The notes below the pieces were generated by a model. The model was not told the DNA's origin and did no database searches. It was given only the letters and a program-made list of their open reading frames with translations. A program made the position numbers and the translations under genes. A stretch of 64,000 nucleotides of DNA from Plenodomus lindquistii (Eukaryota > Ascomycota > Dothideomycetes > Pleosporales > Leptosphaeriaceae), in assembly GCA_025504975.1 (NCBI GenBank), contig JANUWI010000016.1, forward strand, positions 682,001 to 746,000. Direction: 5' to 3'. Below are positions 35,574 through 46,038 of the stretch, in pieces. Position 1 is the first letter of the stretch. The number at the start of each line of letters is the position of its first letter.

Positions 35574-36231
35574 GATGGACATCTGGGGTTGTCGGCTTTG
35601 ACATGTACTGCAAGGCATGTTGGGAAACTTGGATTTATCAGCGATTTTGGCGTGCGGATTGGGCGTTGTAAACTTGGGATAGAGCTTTGGTCAACAAAGC
35701 GGCGATACCTAATACACACTACTTTACTCAGATATGTCTCTTCTCATCATCTGGGATTTGTTTGCCTGCATGTTATCATCGTGACCACCATGATGACGGC
35801 CGTCAAGGATAAACGTCGACTACGAAAAAGCTCGAATTTAGTGAGTCAACAAAGTCACAGGCGCCATTCGCCGTAGCTAACATATCACACTGAAAAGTCT
35901 ATCAGAAGTGCTTAGATTGTACGTGTATTCTCTACAAGAGGTAAAGACAATACTATATTAAGCTTTAGTGCTTCTGTTATCTCCCCGCTACTATATAGGC
36001 TCAAGCATCACGCGATTAACGTGGGATGGGAATATCATAAGAACGAGCTCCTTTGTAGGAGAATTTGTGTATATTGAGTCGAGGTACGATCTAGCGTACT
36101 ATCAGACTTGATGATTTGAGGGGTATCTCTAAAAACTTAAGAGATACGACATATCCGTATATGAAACTGAACGCCGTTGAGAGTGAATCCGGAGCTGAAT
36201 TGCATCCATCGTGCTTCGCGCAACCACCCAT
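35574..36231. other. convergent intergenic region containing a MITE-like element
   Basis: AT-rich. It contains the element at 35821-36057 and a small hairpin at about 36121-36146 (GTATCTCT...AGAGATAC, 8-bp stem). The hairpin lies about 90 nt past the stop of the next minus-strand gene and may sit in its 3' end. Confidence 0.55.
35821..36057. mobile_element. MITE-like element, copy A (about 237 bp, degraded)
   Basis: Ends are TACGAAAAAGCTC (35821-35833) and GAGCTCCTTTGTA (36045-36057). They are inverted with three mismatches and bounded by TA on both sides, as in Tc1/mariner insertions. The ends match copy B at 43562-43812. The differences in copy A are G-to-A or C-to-T changes, the type expected from repeat-induced point mutation. 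The interior is AT-rich and non-coding. Confidence 0.55.
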
Positions 36232-36823
36232 TCACAAAAATGCAGCAACGGCCGCCCCAGCCAACATCCCAAACTCCTTGTTCATCCACTGTGGTGCTAG
36301 TGTCTGCGCTGCACCAGCACTGCTGCTTGAGCTTGTCGGCTCGCTTGGTCCGATCACACTTCTCACGATGCTAAATTGGTCTTCGACTTGCTGTTCTTTG
36401 AACGCCCGCGCCGCAGTGGGTAGCGAATCATACCAATCTGGCTTGGAGAAGTAAGTCGGCGTTGTACTCGCCACTGTGACTTCGGTCGGAATGCTGAAAT
36501 TCGACGCTGTACGAACGAATTCGTCAATCTCGGAACGAGCGGAGGTGAGCGAGGATTGGTATGGTTCGCCGAGCGAAGAGGTAAAGCGGCCGTAGGCGAG
36601 ACGGGCGTTGAGGAACACGGATGTTGTCCAGCTCGCTGCCTGTGAAGTAGGTCAGAAAGTAATCGGGTTGGTGAATTATAGGTTTGTTTACGTCAGAAGG
36701 GTTTGCGAACGAGGGGATCGCAGTGGTGGGAATGGGCGGTTCTGTATAGACCATGAAGTCTGCGTGAACGACCTGGAAGCCTGCCAGGGTGGCAAGGAAG
36801 AAGAGACTGGATCTCCCGAACAT
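36232..36823 (-). CDS. small secreted, probably GPI-anchored protein, 179 aa, 2 exons
   Basis: Exons 36692-36823 and 36232-36639 flank a 52-nt intron (GTAAAC...CACAG, phase 0). Signal peptide MFGRSSLFFLATLAGFQVVHA. The mature part starts DFMVYTEPPIPTTAIPSF. Around residues 95-140 is a block PTYFSKPDWYDSLPTAARAF followed by KEQQVEDQFSIVRSVIG, resembling the Trp-Tyr-x2-LP motif of a common family of uncharacterised ascomycete surface proteins. The Ser-rich stretch SEPTSSSSSAGAAQ and the short hydrophobic end (GMLAGAAVAAFL) suggest a GPI signal. No enzyme motif; no cysteines in the mature chain, so it is not a typical cysteine-rich effector. Confidence 0.75.
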
Positions 36824-38740
36824 GTTTGTTGATTTGTGGGATCAGTATATTTGATGGCTCAACTTAACAACGAGCGGAAGCAACAGTCAGTGTGTTAATG
36901 ACAGTGAAGTGATGGAAGATCAGTGTGGCACCGAGGTTGCAATCAACTGTCGATGGACCGCGCGTCATATCGATCCCTGCATCGTCGCTGACAGATGCGG
37001 AGCGAACCTCAGGCACCCTTTCCCGTATCAAACGCGTCCTGATCCACATTTTGTCGATCGCGTTGCAACGCCCTGGACAGGAGGCGATTGAGGCTATGCG
37101 AATCGATTGGATGTGGTCTGTGTCTTCCGTGAGATGACGCCAAGCTCGAACGGTCGCTTGGCTTCGGTAAATGAGTGTCCGACTCCAATTTCCATCTTCA
37201 TTTGTTATGCATACACTACCATGGTACTTTGATGTGTGCCTTTTCCATCATTTTGAACATGAGCATTTTGCCTGCGTACTCTTAGGTGGCAGCAAGGTGA
37301 CATACTCGCAATTAACAGAACCTACTCGCTCAGACTACGAGAATGCAAATGCCATTCAGCATGATGTCGCAGGTTAGCGAAACTAGATATGGACGATTGT
37401 TACTATGGGGCTGTCTTCCTAAGTCCAACGGTCGCTTTCGCATCTTGAAAATCTGCTCCTTTGTGGCGTGCGCTTCAATACCATTGATTGATCTCTCCAA
37501 AGACAATCCGTCAAGTCTTGACCCAGCTGAAAGAGTCCACATGCTTATTGCAAAGAATAAGACGTAGACAGTTAAGAAAAGTACTGTAACCAGGAAGAAG
37601 AACAGGCCCACTACTTCCTGTCACTTCGATTTCGGCGCCTTATGCATGCAAGAAACCATAGAGGACGCATGAAATTACTGTACTATAACTCTTAAGGGGT
37701 TCCTCATGGTTACACACCATGGGGTATACGGAAGGCGTAAGTGATATCACAAATTACCCAGCAAGAAGAACCTAGGTCAGACAGCGTGGATCAATCCAGC
37801 AAAGAAGCCCACGATCAAGATGTTACAAAACCAGGCATGGATGTTGCAAAACGCTCGAGTTCAATCGAAAGTGTAGCAATGCTTAGCCAACATTAGATCA
37901 AAGTCTTAGCTGTGGCTCCCAGAGACCCGCATTCGCGTTGAGAAGCGAAGATTGATCATAATGTAGGGAGATCTGGGCGATAGCTCCTAAGGCGTGTCTG
38001 GTCCAAACGTATGGATCAGTCTTCAAGATATTGCACGCATGGTTGCGATATTCGCTATATACGCCACGTATGTACTTCAGTTTGCCATCGGAAGGCTTCA
38101 GACAGTATGCTCAGAGTCTTCGCAGGTAGAGATCTCCATGGACCTAGCACCGTTGTAGCAGACAAGTGACATTGTGATTGACGGTGGACTGGCGAAGGCT
38201 AGGAAAACTTGACGAACAATTCTGCGTGAGCCGCCGGAAGTTCTACGGCACACCCTTAAACTCAACTCAGGCAATACCACCTACACCGTGATAATTTGGG
38301 TATCATGACCAATCAGATTACACTAGGTTAACGGAGCTCATGGCTCTGCGGTAATGTGCCAATAAAGAGATGTGGACCGACCTCCGTCATATTTAGCAAG
38401 AGAACCTAGAGCCGAATTGAAGTGATTGGTGATACCACATCGCTGGGACACTAAGACACAATGATGTATGTTTCCAAATTAAGGAAGCCACTCTTGATTC
38501 ACCCCTTTGTTCAATGCATGACATTTTCATCGTCTTTGTGGACGCCATCAAAGTTAGTGCCATGTGTCCGCAGAATGACCAGACTGGAAGTCCATGCCTG
38601 CAGCGTCCGAAGGAACTCCTAGCATATACACCTGTGTGATTCAAAACGAATACAGTCATTTTCCCCATGGCAACGAGGCACGCCAAACTCGACAGGTTTG
38701 GGTCCCTCATCCGCGGGCCTCACGTTAAACTCCTGTCACG
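36824..38740. other. intergenic 1.9 kb, no gene seen
   Basis: Divergent spacer between the small secreted protein (-) and the sugar dehydrogenase (+), with lower GC than the gene-dense parts. Short open stretches are interrupted and without family traits. No repeat matching the two MITE copies was found. Confidence 0.45.
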
Positions 38741-40247
38741 ATGGACATTTCCCCCATCGACAGCATATTCAACACCACCGCTGCCCCAAAGAAAAACCAT
38801 AATACAATCACACTGGACGTTGTTGCTTTACCTCATGCACAATGTTCAAACTCTCTTACCTCCGATCCCGTCAAGATTCGCGATGAATTCGCTTACTCAC
38901 AGAATGTCTCTGCCTCCATAAGCGAGCCAACCAAGCAGAATCCACTCGTAGCCGTCGTAGGTGTTGGCTACGTTGGAGCACACCTCGTTGAAGCCTTCGC
39001 CAAATATTACGATGTCATCGCGTGCGATCTTAGCGAAAGGAGACTTCAAGAGGTCCATCGTCAACTTAAGGGCTTGTCCATAACATATACAGTGAATCCT
39101 GCCGATCTCAACAAAGCAAGCCACATTCTTATAGCAGTACCGACCAGTCTCACAGAAGACAAGCAAGTCGATAATACACTGCTTTGCCATGCTATCAACA
39201 CAATCGAAGAGCATGCCCAGCCGGGTGCTACTGTCGTGGTCGAGAGCTCGGTCGCAGTCGGTACGACTCGTGCACTGATGAGATATCTCATGAAATCGAA
39301 GAATCTCCTCGTTGGTATGTCGCCAGAGGTAAGCACGACCACACTACCTATTTCACACTACGTACTCACTACGATTCAAGCGCATCGATCCAGGCCGCGC
39401 AACCCCAACCTTCACCGCCATCCCTAAAATCGTCTCCGGCCTGTGTCCTGCTTCTCTCCAATCAATCAGCGCCCTCTACTCTCCCGTGTTCCCCAACATC
39501 CTCCCTGTCTCCTCCCCTGAAGTCGCCGAGATGACGAAACTCTACGAAAATTGTCAACGCGTCATCTGTGCCTCGTACGCAAACGAGATGGCAGATTCAT
39601 GCATCTCCCTTGGTATCGACCCCTACGAGGTCAGCGCTGCCGCGGCTTCGAAGCCATTTGGCTATCTACCGTTCCGCCCAGGGCCCGGACTAGGTGGACA
39701 CTGCATACCAGTGAATCCATACTACTTGCTGAGTAACTGCGACATGCCATTATTGGAGCATGCGACGGCGCTGTCGTGGCGGAGACAGAGTCATGTCGCA
39801 AGGCGGTTTGTGCAGGAGCTGCTCGAGGAGCGGGAGGCGAAGACGTCGGACGCATCGACTGATGCAAGTCGGCTGAGGATTGTTGTCGTGGGGATAGGCT
39901 TCAAACGTGGACAAAGCCTATTGAGTAATTCCCCTGGTGTGACGATTATTCGCACGTTGGTTAGGGAGTTCAGTGTGTATGTTGAGTTTGTGGACCCCTT
40001 GGTCACAGAGAGTGACTTCAATGAGGTGCCTAGGTTCGACGTGGAGAACGATTGGAATGCGGCGCGGCTGAACACATTCGATGGAGTCATCGTCGCGATT
40101 GATCAGGTTGGTGTTGAGCTGGGTGTGTTAGCGCACTTGAAGGACGTCAAGGTGGAAGACTATTCTGGTGGGATGCAGGAACTGCATACAGGCGAAGTCG
40201 TGGTTCGGACGCCGACTATTCCTGAACTATCGCTAAAAAGGTACTGA
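38741..40247 (+). CDS. UDP-glucose/GDP-mannose dehydrogenase family, bacterial UDP-HexNAc (WecC/TviB/WbpA) type, 484 aa, 2 exons
   Basis: Exons 38741-39328 and 39381-40247 flank a 52-nt intron (GTAAGC...TTCAAG, phase 0). After a 65-residue leader comes the NAD-binding motif VGVGYVGAH (Gly74-Gly79) and the acidic strand end CDLSE. Other landmarks are ILIAVPTSL, VVVESSVAVGTTR and SPERIDPGR across the splice junction. The central helix is KLYENCQRVICASYANEMAD. The active-site loop GPGLGGHCIPVNPYYL carries the catalytic Cys304. The C-terminal domain (GIGFKRG, FVDPLV, VIVAIDQ) completes the fold. The GGHCIP loop is that of UDP-N-acetylhexosamine 6-dehydrogenases, not of eukaryotic UDP-glucose dehydrogenases. 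Expected reaction: NAD-dependent four-electron oxidation of a nucleotide sugar to its uronic acid. The product sugar in this fungus is unknown. Confidence 0.87.
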
Positions 40248-40547
40248 TCTGGTTGTATTGACCGTGTTTCCACTCTACATTTGCAAAGCGTCTTTGTTTC
40301 TCGAATAGCACCAGTTGAGAGTTCTTCAACCTATCGAATATACATAAAGCGTTACTAATAACAGTAGTCATAACGCGCACGCGACTGGCGGGCTGTGGCT
40401 GGCTGTCAGCTTTTCTGACATAGCGGTCGAATCGGAGCAACTTGATCATTGATGTTGTGAATATGGAGCAGTGACGCAAAACAACATCTATTATGTACAA
40501 AAGTCTATCATGAATCTTGAGAGAGGTGACTATCGGACCAATACTCT
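40248..40547. other. convergent 300-bp spacer
   Basis: 3' ends of the sugar dehydrogenase (+) and the permease (-). No feature beyond 3' UTR sequence seen. Confidence 0.5.
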
Positions 40548-42448
40548 CTAGAACTTCTTCGTAGGAGTCGCCTCTTCTGTCGCCTCGTGCGACAACTTGC
40601 CGTCAACTCCATGCATGACCTCCTCGTCGTATCGATCATCATCAATGATCTGATATGAGACCGAGACATCCGTAATCTCATCGCCAACCTCACACCACAC
40701 GTCACTCGTCGCAGGAACGGGTGAGATGGTACAAAGGGCCTTGTACATGAGGCCAGCGACGATGAAACCTGCGAAGAAGTTCAAGTCATAGATGCGCTTG
40801 GCACTGACAGGGACCTCGCAACCAATTGCGCCTGCGAAGCCCACCACGTTGATAAGTACGCCAGCAATGTACGCTGCGTATCCGCGCCAGTGAAAGCCGA
40901 AGGTGTAATAGTAAGGACCGGTTTTCTTGCCAGAATAGAGGTCCTTGATCTGCAGGTAGCCTCTACGTACCCAGTAGTAATCACAAATCATGACACCGGC
41001 GACCGAAGATAGGAAGACTGAGTAGGCGGAGAGGTAGGTGGTGAAGTTGTTGGTTGACGAAAGTAAGTTCCATGGGCACATGACGAGGCCAAAAAGTGCG
41101 CAGATGTATCCGCCTCGTCGAAGGCTGATCCAGCGGGGAACTAGAGCTGTTAGATCCGTACCCGCGGAAATAGAGTTGGCGGCGATGTTGGCAGCGAGTT
41201 GTGCGAGGGTGAAAGCTGCAGCAATGCAGAAGACTCCGAAGCGCTGTGCAGAGCCGCCTTCGGCGAGAAAAGCCTCGAGCAGGTCCAGAGGGTTCCAGAT
41301 GGCCTTGCCGAAGATGACCATGGAGGATGAAGAGACAATGATGCCAATGAAGGATGTGACTGCAAAGCCAACGGGGATACTCAGAAGCTGGGGGAGGAAA
41401 GCGTCAGATGGATTCGTAGCGAAACGAGCGAAATCCGGATCGTTCACAATCAGGGTCGCAAAGTTGGCAATTGCGCTCATAATACCGCGGATGATTAGCC
41501 AGCCTAGCTCTGAGCCCTTCGCTGAGCCTGACTGGTGAATGATCGGACCCAGACCTTTGGCACGGACTACAGCCCAGACGAAGAATGCCACACCAGCTAC
41601 TGGAACAACAGCGGCCTTGACGGTAAACAGATGGCGAATCTTGTGAACTGGGGGGTAAATGAATGGTAGCGAGCCCAGCGAGAAGAGAAGGAAGGAAACA
41701 AAGAGAACCGTGTTCGTCCCTGAGTTCGGCATGCCATTCGATATGCCGCCTGGGCCTGTTGTTTCGGTCTATTTGCTGTCAGTGAAATGGTAGGCTATAC
41801 GGCAGGTGAACTTGCATCGTGCCAACTGCTCCAGATCGCACGGATCATAAGGTACACGCATTGCCCTCCGATCCACGCTTGTACACCGTACCAGATGCAT
41901 GCCATCGCCGCACGATTGAAGACCACCCATAAAGATCCCCAGATTCCGAAGGACGATCGATTGACAACAGGGAAGGAGATATGATAAGTTGCACCAATAC
42001 GGCCAGTCATGCAGATGAAGCATGCTGCAATACTGTAACCGAACTGGAACTCGCGTTAGATTGATAGTGTGTCCTCGTGTACCAAGCTTTCTTACCCAGA
42101 CGCAGATCCAGGACTGCCACCATGACAGACCATTGACAATGTTGGCGGAGGAGATCATCCATGTGTTGATGTTGAACGAGTCAGCTAATGGATGTCAATA
42201 TCTCTATGCAATCATGGGTACAATTGACGTGCCGATCCAGAAGAATACAAAATTCCGTGCCGACCACTTGCGCAGTTCTGGAACGACCTATCTAATGAGC
42301 GAGGTCGTCTTGAAGGGAGCAAAGATATACATACAGGCTTGAGATCCTCGTTGAACAGCATAAGCTGAGCAGTGGTAAGACCTGGCTCACTCTCCAAAGC
42401 AAACTTGCTCGACCAACGAGCGACCTTGGATCCCTTGAATTTTTCCAT
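40548..42448 (-). CDS. NCS1-family purine/pyrimidine (uracil/allantoin-like) permease, 565 aa, 5 exons
   Basis: Exons 42335-42448, 42233-42287, 42096-42184, 41812-42043 and 40548-41755. Starts MEKFKGSKVARW; no in-frame ATG lies upstream. The NCS1 signature after the amphipathic leader (LTTAQLMLFNEDLKP, VVPELRKWSARNFVFFWI, ADSFNINTWMISS, LSWWQSWICVW) is assembled only if intron 2 (42185-42232) is excised with a GC donor (G|GCACGT...TTAG). Later segments: GATYHISFPVVNRSSFG, WYGVQAWIGGQCVYLMI, IVNDPDFARFA, DYYWVRRGYL. About 12 transmembrane helices with cytosolic ends. It imports a nucleobase or related compound with H+; the substrate among uracil, uridine, allantoin or cytosine is not decided. 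Acidic C-tail with Lys residues. Confidence 0.9.
42185..42232 (-). other. GC-AG intron in the NCS1 permease
   Basis: 48-nt intron with donor GCACGT and acceptor ATTAG. The alternatives fail. The GT donor five nt downstream gives a stop codon after joining, and the GTACCC donor after TCAATT gives the wrong phase. The GC donor restores FFWIADSFNINTW, which is the near-invariant NCS1 sequence. Confidence 0.7.
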
Positions 42449-44126
42449 AATTGTAAAGGGGAAGAATGATTCTTCGTCGCTTGAATGAAAAAAAGGAGAG
42501 GTCACCACAGGCTTTGAGAAGCCATGGTCCCGACTGCTGGGGACAGTCGCTTGGTAGGATTCATCATTTCCACTCAAACGACGTGGGTCTCCGGAAGCGA
42601 GTGAAAGTCTTGAAGAACTTGGTTCTGAGGGAGTTTGCTGCAGGAGCGGCTGCCGCTCGAATGGATCGGAAGGAGCCAGGATGGCGGTAGCTAAGGAACT
42701 GGATGCCGGGTATGTTATCTGGACACTATGGGATGGGTTCAAGTTGAGGCGAGTTTGTGATTATTTGGTACATTGCGGGGGTGTTGTGGTGTCATCTTAT
42801 AATATCAAGACTTTGTAAGAACCCCCATGCAGTCCCATAGATCTACGTATCTTACGGAGCCGATACGGAGACTATAGGGAGCGTCAAGTCAAACCATGTT
42901 AGGCTTGTCTCAAAGCCTTATCAGGGACTTGTGCAGCCAAGATTCCGGGACTACTAAGTGCTTGCACCGTAGCATGCCGGACTTTGTATGCAACAGATCC
43001 GCTGCAAACCCCATCTGATCTGGAATTCTGGAATGAACACCACCTGTGAGAACAGGAGGAAGCGTCTTGTGGTGGGGAGCGCAAACCCGTGTGACACCCA
43101 CGCGTCGTAACACGCATCGCGTGCAACCTCATTGTGATAAGCCGACCGCGTTTTGCCGTGCGTGGGAATTGTTATCATCCTTGCACGATCCCGGAGTGCC
43201 GACTTTGCGCATCGCGTTGACTCGATGCAAATATGTCACAATGTATAGGGACACCGGAAAAGCTCCTATCTTGTAGAGGCGCTTATTTGGTCTGTCGACG
43301 TTGCATCTCGTGTTTGTCGGGTCCTTGCTTGATGCACTTGGCTGGGACGCTACCTATGGCGGGGAGGGATAGCGGTGCAGATAAAGGTGTGTGGGGTACA
43401 AGGGGGCGGCGGGAGAGCCACTCATAAGCCACGAAATCGTCTTTACTCGATGACATCGAGTAAACGGATGGACCCATCTGTCTATCGTCTTACTGGGTTA
43501 AGCGCTTCATTTTCAACCTCATGCCATTATCAGCTTGAGCCTGGTAAGCCGAACAAATGCGTACGAAGGAGCTCATAGTTATTGAGTCCCCATCTCAACC
43601 AAGAAGCACAAATCTCAATCCTGTGAAGTAACGAGAAGAAGACATATAGACTGGAAACTACTCGCGCAAGCTTATAATTACTCAGAGAGTATACAGCTGA
43701 AGTTTTAGCGACTTCTTTTTATTCTATTCTAAGTCGTGATATTAGTACATGCCAAGTAGAGCTCCTGGTTTCCACTGGTTTCCAGGACTTAATAAATACG
43801 AGCTCCTTCGTAGGTATTCTGGAGTTAGATAAAGTCAGACGATAAGCAAGATAGACGAGGGAAGTGGTAGCATTGACATGGCTATTTGGAAGCCATCACT
43901 TGACGAAGCCAACATCGTACCTTCTCTCACAAGTATTCGCGTGCTAGCGTGTAAACAACCACTCGAACATACCTAGTTACTCTTGTACGCTGGCCACGGC
44001 TAACCCTCAACAATCACTCTGCAATCTTTTTGCCGACACAAATACACCCAGTCTTATAACAAACTACGCACTCGTTTCCCGCAACTGTCAGCGTCCGTTC
44101 GGCCGCTCCAGAGCCACGTCTTAGAC
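42449..44126. other. intergenic 1.7 kb containing MITE copy B
   Basis: Promoter side of the permease. An open stretch continues upstream of the permease start but lacks an ATG. Otherwise no gene. Copy B of the MITE-like element is at 43562-43812 and the flanks are AT-rich. Confidence 0.5.
43562..43812. mobile_element. MITE-like element, copy B (251 bp)
   Basis: Terminal inverted repeats of about 28 bp. The outer 13 bases TACGAAGGAGCTC (43562-43574) and GAGCTCCTTCGTA (43800-43812) are exact complements. The next 15 match at 12 positions (inner ends read inwards as ATAGTTATTGAGTCC and GTATTTATTAAGTCC). TA at both borders fits a TA target-site duplication of the Tc1/mariner superfamily. There is no internal reading frame, so it is non-autonomous. 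The ends match copy A at 35821-36057. Confidence 0.75.
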
Positions 44127-44873
44127 ATGTCACCCTCTGACCCGCCACGCTCGCGGTTCATCGAAGAAGTAGCAGCAGCTGAGCCTATCAAGATTCGCTG
44201 GTATACAAGAAACGCAAAAGATGAGACGCAACAGCTGCACGAGGTTGCCTAGCAGAAAAACTGTCCATCAGCCCGCGCGTGGCTATACGATGTAATCAGT
44301 GGCCCGGACACGAGAGGATTTAGTTCTGGGAGACAAGTGATAGTCGACGTGCTCAGTGAACGTCAGGAGAGCACTCTAGCTTAGGTTCGAGATCAGAGGA
44401 AGAACTTCCACCAATTGACCTGTCCATTTACAGAGTCTGTCCATCCACACATCAACGACGACTCTCAGAGCGTTCATGAGGATGACAACTCTCACGATCA
44501 TACCTTCTCTGGAGTGATGGCTTCCTTGAAAGGGATACCGCCGCCTCAACTGACCTCGGTCGTCAAAGACACGGACGCGTCCCTCACGGTCACATCACCG
44601 CTTTTCCAGAAACATACGCCATCCGAACCACTGGTCCTTCGGCCCGGTACGGAGAACGTTAAACGAGCACTGTCTTTCAGTACTGAACATGGTAAACGAG
44701 CACTGCAGTTCAACCCAAAAGACATGACACGATCAACGGAATCAATTGCTTCAACTGAACTCACACCAGGCCCCCAAGCAGGCACCAAGAGGGCCAACAC
44801 AGCGATACAGTCTGACTCCAACGACGTGGAAATACACACCGTCTCTCTGCCATTATCCCCGCAGAGAATCTAG
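44127..44873 (+). pseudogene. broken reading frame with two in-frame TAG codons
   Basis: One frame runs from ATG 44127 (MSPSDPPRSRFIEEVAAAEP) to a stop at 44871-44873, interrupted by TAG at 44250-44252 and 44382-44384. Both are single C-to-T steps from CAG. Protein-like content persists on both sides: IKIRWYTRNAKDETQQLHEV, then CPSARAWLYDVISGPDTRG, VIVDVLSERQES, then FHQLTCPFTESVHPH and a Ser/Thr/Asp-rich tail to 44873 that by itself is open for 152 codons. I do not recognise the family. The gene-poor setting next to a MITE and the TAG pattern suggest a transposon-derived or dying gene, but an unrecognised intron spanning each stop cannot be excluded. Confidence 0.45.
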
Positions 44874-45270
44874 CCTTCGGAATAATCTTTCAGGATGTCT
44901 GAGAGGCAGAGGTGGGACGGGAGAACAGGATGAGGGAATGAAGCCGAGAATTCTGATAGAAATCGGTCGGGGTAGCAATGACAAGGTCCTGAGTATCGAT
45001 TTGAACGTTTGCTAGGACTGTCATAGGAAATGCAATTGTCAACTCATGCCACACAAGAGTGCCCTGTCTGCTGTCTCGATTCGTGTTGCCTTCATCTCCG
45101 CATCGTTATTTGATGCTCTCAGATATACCAAACGCCGGATGCAATGCCCTATTCCCTCCCTCTTGCAAAGTCCTCATCGTGTCTGTCATCTCATATAGTA
45201 CAGTCCCACATCTGATATACATCCTGCTTTGGCTATTCCCTCTCCCGTCTTCTTTCCCTTCCGCTTCATT
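44874..45270. other. intergenic, no feature seen
   Basis: About 400 bases between the broken frame and the 3' end of the mitochondrial ribosomal protein gene. Confidence 0.5.
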
Positions 45271-45787
45271 TTACCTAAACTTTGCGACGCCACCCACATC
45301 CTTGATTGCCTCGAACTTCTCCCCCATCTTGACCACCGAATACCTAATCAACCGTGGATCCAGACTCATTGTGCGTCTCAGCGCGTGTTGAGCCCGCGCA
45401 CTCGCATCAAAGCGCATGATGAAGTGATGGCCATAGTGATGTGTGGTTTGGAGCTTCTTCGCAGGCTGTGGGAGGAGAAAAGTGCCCCAGTTTGTGAGGC
45501 CGCGGACCACGCCTTTGGAGTCGAGGACGATTTTGCCTGCTGTGCGGGCGATTCTGCGAGGGCGATGTTAGGATCAGGTTCTGACGAGAGGAACAATGCG
45601 TCGGTAAGGAGGTATCGAGGATGTATATCGCTGATTTGGCATGGGGGTTAGACTGGGTGGGTGTATTTACTCTTTTACTTCAGAGAGGCGGCCAGGCCGT
45701 ACCTATTCCACACCCACGTCAGTGCCACGCCCTATATCGCAGTTGTCTTCGCATAATCCATACCACTCCAATCATCTCATACAACAT
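45271..45787 (-). CDS. MRP17: mitochondrial small ribosomal subunit protein bS6m (Mrp17), 112 aa, 3 exons
   Basis: Exons 45764-45787 (24 nt), 45671-45702 (32 nt) and 45271-45553. The first two are very short, so the gene is easily missed or truncated by predictors. Assembled N-terminus MLYEMIGVVRPGRLSEVKE then IARTAGKIVLDSKGVVRGLT, NWGTFLLPQPAKK, HHYGHHFIMRFDASA and SLDPRLIRYSVVKMG: the complete bacterial-S6-like fold. Introns are 61 nt (GTATGG...ATAG) and 117 nt (GTAAAT...CGCAG). It binds 18S-type mitochondrial rRNA in the platform of the small subunit. It is divergent from the glycine cleavage H gene, 251 bp away. Confidence 0.92.
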
Positions 45788-46038
45788 CGTGAGAACCCTC
45801 TTTTGCGCAAAAGCGTCACCGTGTCCGATTTCAATGCGTCGCTGATAGTCGTTTCGACGACAAACTCTCTCCGTCGCGAAAAGTGTTCGAAAGCGGCCAA
45901 CCGTTCCACTCCCGCGCGATCAGGGCCCTTCTTGGCAAACCCGCCCACCTTGACCAGCTCTCCCCCAAGCTGCTGCACACCCAACACCCGCCCAAACTCT
46001 CAAACTTGCTAATTTCTCACCACAAAATAACGCTAATC
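45788..46038. promoter_or_regulatory. 251-bp divergent promoter MRP17 / GCV3
   Basis: The start codons of two nuclear genes for mitochondrial proteins are separated by only 251 bases, so both 5' UTRs and core promoters must lie here. No obvious TATA box on either side; CAAAATAACG-type A-rich leader before GCV3. Confidence 0.6.

Noticed and set aside
38741..42448. A metabolic cluster of the sugar dehydrogenase and the NCS1 permease
   Set aside because: The genes are convergent, act on unrelated substrates and have no further partner enzymes nearby; adjacency alone is not evidence.
42449..42742. Upstream extension of the NCS1 permease by about 98 residues
   Set aside because: The extension begins at TTG, has no ATG, and the family normally starts close to the chosen methionine.
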